The notes beneath the pieces are model-generated. The model was not told where the DNA came from and made no database searches. It saw nothing but the letters and a program-made list of their open reading frames with translations. Below, piece after piece: positions 6,844-13,752 of a DNA stretch of 15,981 nt. A program made the position numbers and the translations under genes. Numbering within the stretch: the stretch's first letter is position 1; each line of letters opens with the position of its first letter. Source of the stretch: CAYFVU01 sp964346645 (GTDB taxonomy: Bacteria > Spirochaetota > Spirochaetia > DSM-16054 > Sediminispirochaetaceae); NCBI GenBank assembly GCA_964346645.1, contig CAYFVU010000083.1:1-15981 (forward strand). The letters are read 5' to 3'.

Positions 6844-9141
6844 ATGCGAAAGAAAACGTTCGACCTGCTCTGCAACGTGGGAGAGCTCACGGGAATCTTT
6901 CAGCGGAGCACCAACATCCAGGGCCTGCTCCATCTCGTGGTGAAGGTGATCGCCCGCCACATGGAGACAGAGGCCTGTGCAATCTTCCTTCTCGACAAGG
7001 ACAGCTCCTATCTCGTCCTCAGAGCTGCGGTCGGATTCAACCCCGAGGTGATCGGCAAGCTCAGACTGAAAATCGGCGAAGGAATAACCGGCACGTCCCT
7101 TAAGAAACTCCAGCCGATCTGCGTTCCGAAGGGCTCCGAAGACCCAAACTTCAAATATGTTCCGGAAATCTTCGAGGAGAAGTACGAGAGTTTTCTTGCG
7201 GTCCCGATTCTCCACTCCACCAAGAAACTCGGTGTGATCGTGCTCGAAGACTCCCGCCCCGATTACTACGCACAGCACGACATACGTGCCCTCTCCACCA
7301 TCGCGAGCCAGCTCGCCAACTTTCTCGAGAACGCCAAGATGCTCATGGAGCTGAGGAATGCGGGGGCGGTAAAGGGCGAGGCCGAAGGAGGGGTAAAGAG
7401 CGAGGAAGAGGAGCAGGCTGAGGAAGGCCCCTCGAGCAAGAAGCACTACTACCAGGGAAAGGCCACTTCGCCGGGGATCGCCATGGGGCGGACGGTTACC
7501 ATCGGCGATCTCGACGATGCGGTGCTGATGCAGAAGGGGGTGGGAGAGTACGCCGACTCTCCGGGCTCATTCGAGAAGGCCCTCGAGAAGGCAAAGCAGC
7601 AGCTCGAAGAGATTCAATCCCACATGGACGAGAAGCTCTCCGAGGCAGGCTCTCTCATATTCGGAGCGCACCTGCTCATGCTCAGCGACGACGAATTCGC
7701 CGGTTCCATGCGGCAGCAGATAGAGGAGGGTGTAGAGCCTGCGGAAGCGGTGGTAGAGGTGGTGAACGACTACATCCGTCTCTTTCTCGAGAGTGAGAGC
7801 CACTACATACAGGAGAAGATCCACGACGTAAAGGACCTCGGACATCGGATACTCAAGAACCTCGCGGAGGAGCATCAGGAGGACGGCGATTACACCGGAC
7901 AGATAGTGGTTGCGAAAAATCTCCTTCCCTCGGAGCTCGTAAAATTGGCTGCCCAGAATGTCGAGGGTTTCGTAATATTCGGTTCGGGCGTCACCAGCCA
8001 CATCTCCATCCTCGCCCGTTCCCTCGTGATTCCCACCGTGCTCCTCTCCGAGGAGGATTTCTTTCTCGGCGAAGACTCCGGCTTCATCGTGATCGATGGG
8101 TACCAGGGCTCGATCATCGTCGATCCCGACGAAGAAGTGGTCGAACGCTATGTGAACCTCCAAGAGGAGATGAAGGCGCAGACCGAGGAGATATTCAGTG
8201 CCGCTAACACGGTGCACAGAATCTCTACAGCCGATGGAACTTTGGTGGAGCTGCTGGCCAACATCAACATCCTCAGCGACGTGCGCTCGGCGCAAAAGGC
8301 AGGCACTGCCGGAGTCGGCCTCTACCGCAGCGAGTACCTCTTTCTCGTGCGCAACGACTTCGCCTCCGAGGAGGAGCAGCTGCAGATTTACAAGAGACTT
8401 CTCGCCGAAATGGATCCCGTCTACTTCAGAACGATGGATATAGGCGGGGACAAACAGCTCTCTTCGACGAAAGAGGCGAGCGAAAACAATCCTTTTATGG
8501 GGCTGCGGGCAATACGCTACGCCCTCAAGAATCCGCTCGTTTTCAAGACACAGATGCGGGCGCTCCTGCAGGCGGGGGTGGATAGAGACCTGAGAATACT
8601 CTTTCCACTCATCTCAGGTCCGGAGGAGTTCTTCGAGGCGAAGAAGTTTACCGGAGAAGTCATACAGGAGTTATCCGAAGAGGGGACAGACCACAATTCG
8701 TCCCCCCTTTTCGGCGCCATGATAGAGCTCCCCTCTGCCGCAGCGACCGCAGGTACTCTTGCAAAATATGCAGATTTTCTCTCGATCGGGACAAACGACC
8801 TCGTACAGTACATGCTCGGTGTCGACAGGACCAACGAAAACGTTGCGGATCTCTACAACATATACCATCCGTCGGTGCTGCAGACCCTCAAGGCGATAGC
8901 AGATGCGGGAGCAGCGGCCGAATGCCCGGTGTCCGTCTGCGGCGACTCGGCAGGCGATGAGACAATGTTGAAGTTCTATCTCGGGATCGGGATACGGAGC
9001 TTCAGCGTCGATCCGCGTTCGATCCACCATGTGCGAAAAGTGATTACCTCCACGGAAATCGCGCATGTCGAGGAGAGAGCACAGCGTATGCTCGAGGCGG
9101 AGACTCTCGAGGAGGTGAAGAGCCTCATAGTACAAACCTGA
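6844..9141 (+). CDS. ptsP: Phosphoenolpyruvate-protein phosphotransferase of the nitrogen PTS (EI-Ntr, GAF-fused)
   Basis: EI-Ntr takes phosphate from phosphoenolpyruvate and passes it to an HPr-type carrier; in Proteobacteria its GAF domain makes this responsive to nitrogen status. The 765 residues match E. coli PtsP (748). A GAF domain covers about 18-168, then an acidic linker (about 170-198). The enzyme I HPr-binding and swivelling-His domains follow, with phospho-histidine H386 in GVTSHISILAR. The PEP barrel carries ANINILSD, GLYRSE (R495; Ser where RTE is usual), RTMDIGGDK, NPFMGLRAIR, SIGTNDLVQY and the catalytic C699 in VCGDSAGD. It starts 24 nt after mfd with GAGG close upstream, so co-transcription with mfd is likely. 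No HPr, EIIA or sugar permease gene is nearby, so a regulatory rather than sugar-transport role is inferred. Confidence 0.93.
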   Translation: MRKKTFDLLCNVGELTGIFQRSTNIQGLLHLVVKVIARHMETEACAIFLLDKDSSYLVLRAAVGFNPEVIGKLRLKIGEGITGTSLKKLQPICVPKGSEDPNFKYVPEIFEEKYESFLAVPILHSTKKLGVIVLEDSRPDYYAQHDIRALSTIASQLANFLENAKMLMELRNAGAVKGEAEGGVKSEEEEQAEEGPSSKKHYYQGKATSPGIAMGRTVTIGDLDDAVLMQKGVGEYADSPGSFEKALEKAKQQLEEIQSHMDEKLSEAGSLIFGAHLLMLSDDEFAGSMRQQIEEGVEPAEAVVEVVNDYIRLFLESESHYIQEKIHDVKDLGHRILKNLAEEHQEDGDYTGQIVVAKNLLPSELVKLAAQNVEGFVIFGSGVTSHISILARSLVIPTVLLSEEDFFLGEDSGFIVIDGYQGSIIVDPDEEVVERYVNLQEEMKAQTEEIFSAANTVHRISTADGTLVELLANINILSDVRSAQKAGTAGVGLYRSEYLFLVRNDFASEEEQLQIYKRLLAEMDPVYFRTMDIGGDKQLSSTKEASENNPFMGLRAIRYALKNPLVFKTQMRALLQAGVDRDLRILFPLISGPEEFFEAKKFTGEVIQELSEEGTDHNSSPLFGAMIELPSAAATAGTLAKYADFLSIGTNDLVQYMLGVDRTNENVADLYNIYHPSVLQTLKAIADAGAAAECPVSVCGDSAGDETMLKFYLGIGIRSFSVDPRSIHHVRKVITSTEIAHVEERAQRMLEAETLEEVKSLIVQT

Positions 9142-9208
9142 CCAGAATGCCCCAATTTTCTCGTTTTTATCTTGTCTCTCACCTCCATTTTATTTTAGCA
9201 TAACCGGC

Positions 9209-9910
9209 ATGAGCGGCGCAGTTGCAGGAAAGGAGAAAACCCGAAGGAGCGGGATCAGAAGCTATGTGATCCGCGCCGGAAGAATGTCCAAGCTACAGAA
9301 GAGGGCACTCGATGAGCTGCTGCCGTTGTACGGAATACCGTATCAGGAGGAGTCGCTCGACCTGCAGTCGCTCTTCGAAAAGAGAGCACCGGTTATAGTC
9401 GAAATTGGCTTCGGCATGGGCGCCGCGACACTCGAGCTCGCAGAGAAATACGAGGACTACAACTTCATCGGTATCGAGGTGCATCCGCCGGGAGTGGGCA
9501 AGCTCCTCGACGAGATAGAACGGCGGGGCATCGACAATATCAAGGTCATCTACTACGATGCGGTTTCGGCAATGGAGCAGATGATCCCCGATGACTCGCT
9601 CGAAGGTGTGCACATCTTCTTTCCCGATCCTTGGCCGAAGAAGAAGCATCACAAGCGTAGGATCATTCAACCGGAGTTCGCCGGAATGGTCGCACGCAAA
9701 CTGAGACAAGGCGGATACCTCTACGTGGTCACGGACTGGGAGGATTACGCCTGGCACATAGTGAATATACTCAGCGGTATCGACTGCTTGAAAAACAGCT
9801 GCGAAGTCTTTGCGCCTTCGGTACCGTGGAGACCGCACACGAGTTTCGAGCAAAAGGGAAAAGCGAAGAACCACCTCATACGTGAGATCCTGTTCAGAAA
9901 AGAGGTTTGA
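9209..9910 (+). CDS. trmB: tRNA (guanine-N7-)-methyltransferase
   Basis: TrmB methylates N7 of guanine 46 in the variable loop of tRNAs using S-adenosylmethionine. The 233 residues match the family. The IRSYVIRAGRMSKLQKRAL segment (16-34) is the usual N-terminal helix. The SAM-binding loop is EIGFGMG (65-71), followed by GIE at 88-90 and D117. The signature FFPDPWPKKKHHKRR spans 137-151, with D140 the expected catalytic Asp. TDWEDYA lies at 175-181, and TSFEQKG (211-217) matches the C-terminal TxFExxG pattern. No Shine-Dalgarno precedes the ATG at 9209; the later ATG at residue 26 would remove conserved residues, so I keep the upstream one. The 67 nt after ptsP are T-rich, with a weak promoter-like TTGTCT (9172-9177)/TAGCAT (9196-9201) pair and no terminator hairpin. 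Confidence 0.95.
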   Translation: MSGAVAGKEKTRRSGIRSYVIRAGRMSKLQKRALDELLPLYGIPYQEESLDLQSLFEKRAPVIVEIGFGMGAATLELAEKYEDYNFIGIEVHPPGVGKLLDEIERRGIDNIKVIYYDAVSAMEQMIPDDSLEGVHIFFPDPWPKKKHHKRRIIQPEFAGMVARKLRQGGYLYVVTDWEDYAWHIVNILSGIDCLKNSCEVFAPSVPWRPHTSFEQKGKAKNHLIREILFRKEV

Positions 9911-9953
9911 AGAGGGAAATCTTCCCGATGACCTTTATACTCGTCTACAGTGC

Positions 9954-9982
9954 TTGCATATGCGATGACACTATGATAAATA
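9954..9982 (+). promoter_or_regulatory. Promoter of gltA
   Basis: TTGCAT (9954-9959), a 17-nt spacer and TAAATA (9977-9982) form a plausible sigma-70-type promoter in the 115-bp gap after trmB. The implied leader is about 35 nt and ends in a strong ribosome binding site, GGAGGAG (10014-10020), 5 nt before the ATG. Confidence 0.5.
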
Positions 9983-10025
9983 TACGAAAAATGTGTAAGA
10001 ATATACAATAAACGGAGGAGATAGT

Positions 10026-11384
10026 ATGGAGGAGAACAACTGGATCAATCTGAGTAGCTATGCGGATTCAGTGGAGAAAAACAATCAGATAGATCCCGCA
10101 CTGTACAAAAAATACGGGGTAAAGAGGGGATTGCGGAACGAGGACGGTACCGGCGTGCTCGTCGGATTGACCCAAATCGGCGACGTGCACGGCTATATCG
10201 TAGACGAGAAGGAGAAAGTGCCGGTCGAAGGCCGTCTCAGATACCGCGGCATAGATCTGAGGGACTTAGTTGCAGGATTTCAGACCGAGAAGCGTTTCGG
10301 TTTCGAAGAGACCATCTACCTTCTCCTCTTCGGACAGCTGCCGAATAAGGAGGAACTCGACTCCTTCTGCAATCTGCTCGGAAGCAAGCGGCATCTGCCC
10401 GGCTCCTTTACCGAGGACATGATTCTCAAGAATCCGAGCAACAACATCATGAACAAGCTCGCCCGCAGCGTGCTCGCATCGTACTCATATGATGAAAATC
10501 CGGAGGATTATTCCATAGAGAACGTGCTCAGACAGTCGATCGAGTTGATCGCGCGGTTTCCCACCTTCGTCTCCTACGGGTTTCAGGCAAAACAGCACTA
10601 TCACCACGATAAGACCCTCTACATCCACAGTCCGGATATGGAGGCGAGTACTTCGGAGAACATCCTGCGGCTGATACGTCCCGACGCATCCTACTCGGAT
10701 CTAGAGGCGGAGCTGCTCGACCTGGCCCTCGTCCTGCACGCAGAGCATGGAGGCGGAAACAACTCCGCCTTCTCGATACACGTCGTCTCCTCCTCGGACA
10801 CGGACACCTACTCGGCGGTGGCCGCAGCAGTCGGATCCCTCAAGGGTACAAAGCACGGAGGTGCGAACATCAAGGTTCGCCAGATGATGGAGAACATAAA
10901 ATCCAACGTATCGGAGTGGGACAACGAGGAGGAGTTGGCCTCCTACATCGAGCAGATTCTTCGAAAGGAGGCTTTTGACGGCAACGGGCTGGTCTACGGA
11001 ATGGGCCACGCCGTCTACACTCTCTCCGACCCGCGTGCGGTGCTGCTGAAGGGCAGGGCGAAGGAGCTCGCCGATGAGAAGGGCTACAATCAGGAGTTCG
11101 ATCTCTACGAGCGCGTGGAGCGGCTGACTCCGCAGATTTTTCGGAGGGTGAAGAACTCCGACAAGGTGATCTCGGCGAATGTCGACTTCTACTCTGGTTT
11201 CGTATACCACATGCTCGACATTCCGGAGGATCTCTACACGCCGATATTCGCCATTGCGCGTATCGCCGGCTGGGCTGCGCACCGGATCGAGGAGATCATA
11301 AACGGCGGGCGCATCATACGACCAGCCTACAAGCACATCAGAAACGATGCGCTCTCCTACACACCGTTGAAAGACAGAAAGTAG
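10026..11384 (+). CDS. gltA: Citrate synthase
   Basis: Citrate synthase condenses oxaloacetate with acetyl-CoA to citrate, the entry to the oxidative branch leading to 2-oxoglutarate and glutamate. The 452 residues are typical of the group found in anaerobes such as Clostridia and Bacteroidetes, whose N-termini carry the same KYGVKRGLRNEDGTGVLVGL-type opening. Catalytic regions are intact: HAEHGGGNN (His238 and His241), GSLKGTKHGGAN, the signature GMGHAVYTLSDPR with His328, and NVDFYSG with Asp387. The start is supported by GGAGGAG 5 nt upstream. It appears to be a separate transcription unit downstream of trmB and convergent with the EF-G-II gene. The sequence alone cannot exclude 2-methylcitrate synthase activity. 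Confidence 0.93.
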   Translation: MEENNWINLSSYADSVEKNNQIDPALYKKYGVKRGLRNEDGTGVLVGLTQIGDVHGYIVDEKEKVPVEGRLRYRGIDLRDLVAGFQTEKRFGFEETIYLLLFGQLPNKEELDSFCNLLGSKRHLPGSFTEDMILKNPSNNIMNKLARSVLASYSYDENPEDYSIENVLRQSIELIARFPTFVSYGFQAKQHYHHDKTLYIHSPDMEASTSENILRLIRPDASYSDLEAELLDLALVLHAEHGGGNNSAFSIHVVSSSDTDTYSAVAAAVGSLKGTKHGGANIKVRQMMENIKSNVSEWDNEEELASYIEQILRKEAFDGNGLVYGMGHAVYTLSDPRAVLLKGRAKELADEKGYNQEFDLYERVERLTPQIFRRVKNSDKVISANVDFYSGFVYHMLDIPEDLYTPIFAIARIAGWAAHRIEEIINGGRIIRPAYKHIRNDALSYTPLKDRK

Positions 11385-11417
11385 GAGATCCATACCAGGA
11401 ATCATACCAAAAGAGAA

Positions 11418-11451
11418 GAGGGCCGGCGCTGATGATACAACGCCGGCCCTC
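11418..11451. terminator. Strong hairpin between convergent gltA and EF-G-II gene
   Basis: A perfect 11-bp GC-rich stem, GAGGGCCGGCG (11418-11428) with CGCCGGCCCTC (11441-11451), encloses a 12-nt loop. It lies 33 nt past the gltA stop. On the minus strand it is followed by the T-rich TTCTCTTTTGG, so it may serve best for the EF-G-II transcript. No T run follows on the plus strand. It probably acts in both directions. Confidence 0.65.
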
Positions 11452-11482
11452 GTGCATATCCGCAATCGGCCGCGCAACGTCA

Positions 11483-11500
11483 CGAGTTCGAATGAACTCG
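11483..11500. other. Second small perfect hairpin in the convergent gap
   Basis: CGAGTTC (11483-11489) and GAACTCG (11494-11500) form a 7-bp stem with a GAAT loop, between the main hairpin and the EF-G-II stop. No T run follows on either strand. It could protect RNA 3' ends or be incidental. Confidence 0.4.
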
Positions 11501-11523
11501 CGAGATACGTATAAAAACTCCTT

Positions 11524-13605
11524 TTATTCGGCGACCTCTGCGGTCTTTTTCGCATCTTCTATGACTGCATCTGCGATCTTGCCCCGTACCTCTTCGTAGT
11601 GGTCGAACTCGAGCTCGAAGGAGCCGGTTCCCGAGGTGATGGATCGCAGATCTATCGCGTATCTCAGCATCTCCGCCTGCGGAACCTCCGCAGTGATCTG
11701 TGTTATTCCGCCGCCGAGGTCCTCCTGGCCCTGTACTCGTCCGCGTTTCGAGCTCAGGTCGGAGAGGATGTCGCCGAGGTACTGGTCGTCGGCAAAGACC
11801 CTCAGCTTCATGATAGGCTCGAGCAGTACCGGGTTGGCCTTCTCAACGGCAGTCTTGAATGCGCCCTTGCCCGCGGCCTTGAACGCCATTTCGGAGCTGT
11901 CTACGGGATGCTCCTTTCCGTCGACGACGGTCGAGCCGATGTCGACTATCGGGTAACCCGCTAAGAATCCCTCTTCCATGGCCTCATGGATACCCTTCTC
12001 TATTCCCGGCATGTAGCCCTTGGAGACGGCCTGGCCCCGGATCGCATTTTCGAACTGGTACTCTTCCCCGCGTTCGAGGGGGCGGATCTCGAGTACTACT
12101 CGACCGAACTGGCCGTGACCTCCCGATTGCTTCTTGTGGGTGTACTCTGCCGATGCGGCGCTCGTAATCGTCTCACGATAGGCAACCTTGGGGGTTTTCG
12201 TCTCTATCTCTATCTTCTGTTTGTCCTTGATTCTGTCGAGGATCATGTTGATGTGCAGCTCGCCCATACCGGAGATGACGCTCTCCTTCGTCTCAGAGTT
12301 GAAGGTAACGGTAAAGGTGAGGTCCTCTTCCGTGATCCTGTGGAGAAAGTCGTTGAGCTTGTCCTCGGATTTTCTGTCCTGCGCCATGATGGTGAGACCA
12401 TAGACGGGCTGCGGCATATCCAGCTCTCTGAGCTTGAGGATGCGGTCAGGAGAACAGAGAGTGTCGTTGGTGTTGACTCCCTCGAGCTTGTTGACCACAC
12501 CGATGTCGCCGGCTACGAGCTCTTTTACCTCCTCGAGTTTGCGGCCGTTGACCTTATACAGCTTGTGCAGCTTCTCCTTCTTCTGCTCTCTGTAGTTGTA
12601 TATCTCCAACTCCGACTTGAGGCTGCTGCCTACGACCTTGAGAAAGGAGAGCCGTCCGGAAAACTGGTCGATGCTGGTCTTGAAAACGAAGCAGCTCAGC
12701 GGCTCATCGACAGATACGGGGAGCTCTATCTCCTCTCCACCTTCGGTGTACCCGATTTCGGGTGTAACGTCGGGGGCGGGGGCATTGTTGGCGAGGAAGT
12801 TCAGCAGGCTCGCGATGCCGTTGTTTTGCATGGAGCTGCCGCAGAGGACGGGAACGATCTTGTTGTCTCGCAGTCCCTCGAAGAGGCCTCGCCGGATCTC
12901 GTCCTCGGTGAGTGTACCCTCCTCGAAGTACTTTTCGAGGAGCTCATCGTCGCCTTCGGCGGCAGACTCGATCATCGTCAAGCGGTACTCCTCGACCGAG
13001 TCCATCATATCCTCGGGAATATCGGTGGGCTGATCCTTCTTGTTGGGATCGTGTACCAGATAAGCCTTGTTTTCTATGAGGTTGATCATTCCCTTGTAGT
13101 CGGCGCCGTTGCCGATGGGGAGGGTTACCGGTACGAAGGTCTTGTCGAACTTGTCGTTAAGATCATTGAAGGTGGCGTCGAACTCCGCACGCTCTACATC
13201 CATTCTGTTGACGAAGACAACCCGGGGCATCTTTCTGGCATCCAATCGTCTCCACAGTTTGATGGTCTCGATCTGGACTCCGGAACGAGCCCCGACAACC
13301 ATGAGGCCGGTGTCGGCGGTGCGAAGAGCCGCTACTACCTCTCCAACGAAATCGGCAATGCCGGGTGCATCGAGGAAGTTCAGTCTCTTATCGTGCCAAT
13401 CGACATGAGCGATACTGGTGTGTATCGAGCTCTGTCGTTCGATCTCTTCATCTGAATAGTCGCTCACGGTTTTGCCGGATTCGACGCTTTCGGCTTTCGG
13501 AATGACACCTCCGTTGAACAGCATTTGTTCTAATAAGGAGGTTTTTCCGGTGCCGCTGTGCCCTATGATAGCGATGTTCTTGATGTCAGCGGTGGTAAAA
13601 CTCAT
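11524..13605 (-). CDS. Elongation factor G-like GTPase of the EF-G-II lineage
   Basis: This is a 693-residue ribosomal GTPase with EF-G domain order. Its G motifs differ from the main translocase: P-loop GHSGTGKTS (15-23) replaces AHIDAGKTT, switch I has RQSSI (Ser60 at the Thr position), the G3 box is DAPGIADF (79-86) instead of DTPGHVDF, and G4 is NRMD (133-136). These match the EF-G-II group typified by Thermus thermophilus EF-G-2. Domain IV keeps both tip loops: KKQSGGHGQFG (about 491-501) and the HPVDSSE loop with His566, which aligns with the His needed for translocation in EF-G. Ribosome-dependent GTPase activity is known for the Thermus member, but its cellular role is not settled. 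It has a strong promoter and an AAGGAG site 6 nt before the ATG, and lies 147 bp downstream of a second EF-G gene on the same strand. Confidence 0.92.
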   Translation of the reverse strand: MSFTTADIKNIAIIGHSGTGKTSLLEQMLFNGGVIPKAESVESGKTVSDYSDEEIERQSSIHTSIAHVDWHDKRLNFLDAPGIADFVGEVVAALRTADTGLMVVGARSGVQIETIKLWRRLDARKMPRVVFVNRMDVERAEFDATFNDLNDKFDKTFVPVTLPIGNGADYKGMINLIENKAYLVHDPNKKDQPTDIPEDMMDSVEEYRLTMIESAAEGDDELLEKYFEEGTLTEDEIRRGLFEGLRDNKIVPVLCGSSMQNNGIASLLNFLANNAPAPDVTPEIGYTEGGEEIELPVSVDEPLSCFVFKTSIDQFSGRLSFLKVVGSSLKSELEIYNYREQKKEKLHKLYKVNGRKLEEVKELVAGDIGVVNKLEGVNTNDTLCSPDRILKLRELDMPQPVYGLTIMAQDRKSEDKLNDFLHRITEEDLTFTVTFNSETKESVISGMGELHINMILDRIKDKQKIEIETKTPKVAYRETITSAASAEYTHKKQSGGHGQFGRVVLEIRPLERGEEYQFENAIRGQAVSKGYMPGIEKGIHEAMEEGFLAGYPIVDIGSTVVDGKEHPVDSSEMAFKAAGKGAFKTAVEKANPVLLEPIMKLRVFADDQYLGDILSDLSSKRGRVQGQEDLGGGITQITAEVPQAEMLRYAIDLRSITSGTGSFELEFDHYEEVRGKIADAVIEDAKKTAEVAE

Positions 13606-13637
13606 TGTATGCTCCTTAGGTAAAAATGGGATTAATT

Positions 13638-13666
13638 ACTTTAAAACCGGTATGTGGAGTTGTCAA
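13638..13666 (-). promoter_or_regulatory. Promoter of the EF-G-II gene
   Basis: On the minus strand a perfect TTGACA (13666-13661), a 17-nt spacer and TAAAGT (13643-13638) lie in the 147-bp gap between the EF-G genes. The start would be about 25 nt upstream of the ATG, after which AAGGAG sits 6 nt before the start codon. The EF-G-II gene can therefore be expressed independently of the upstream EF-G gene. The rest of the gap (13667-13752) shows no convincing terminator or gene. Confidence 0.65.
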
Positions 13667-13752
13667 CAAAAAATGAGTTTTTCCAGCCCCCAACGGCAGA
13701 TGACCTATGACTGCAGCTACCTATGTCTCCGGCAAGCTCCGCCTTCGACGGT

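Noticed and set aside
7567..8295. Minus-strand 242-codon open frame within ptsP
   Set aside because: It overlaps the conserved enzyme I region and has no independent support.
9914..9926. Small GGGAA/TTCCC hairpin just after trmB
   Set aside because: The 5-bp stem with a 3-nt loop has no following T run, so it is too weak to call a terminator.
11986..13455. Plus-strand 489-codon open frame antisense to the EF-G-II gene
   Set aside because: It is fully covered by a recognisable GTPase gene, has no ribosome binding site and shows Leu/Val/Glu/Asp-rich shadow composition.
13684..13752. Possible terminator after the spdEFG2-type gene in the gap before the EF-G-II promoter
   Set aside because: GC-rich pieces and T runs occur on the minus strand, but no stem of more than three or four clean pairs precedes a T run.
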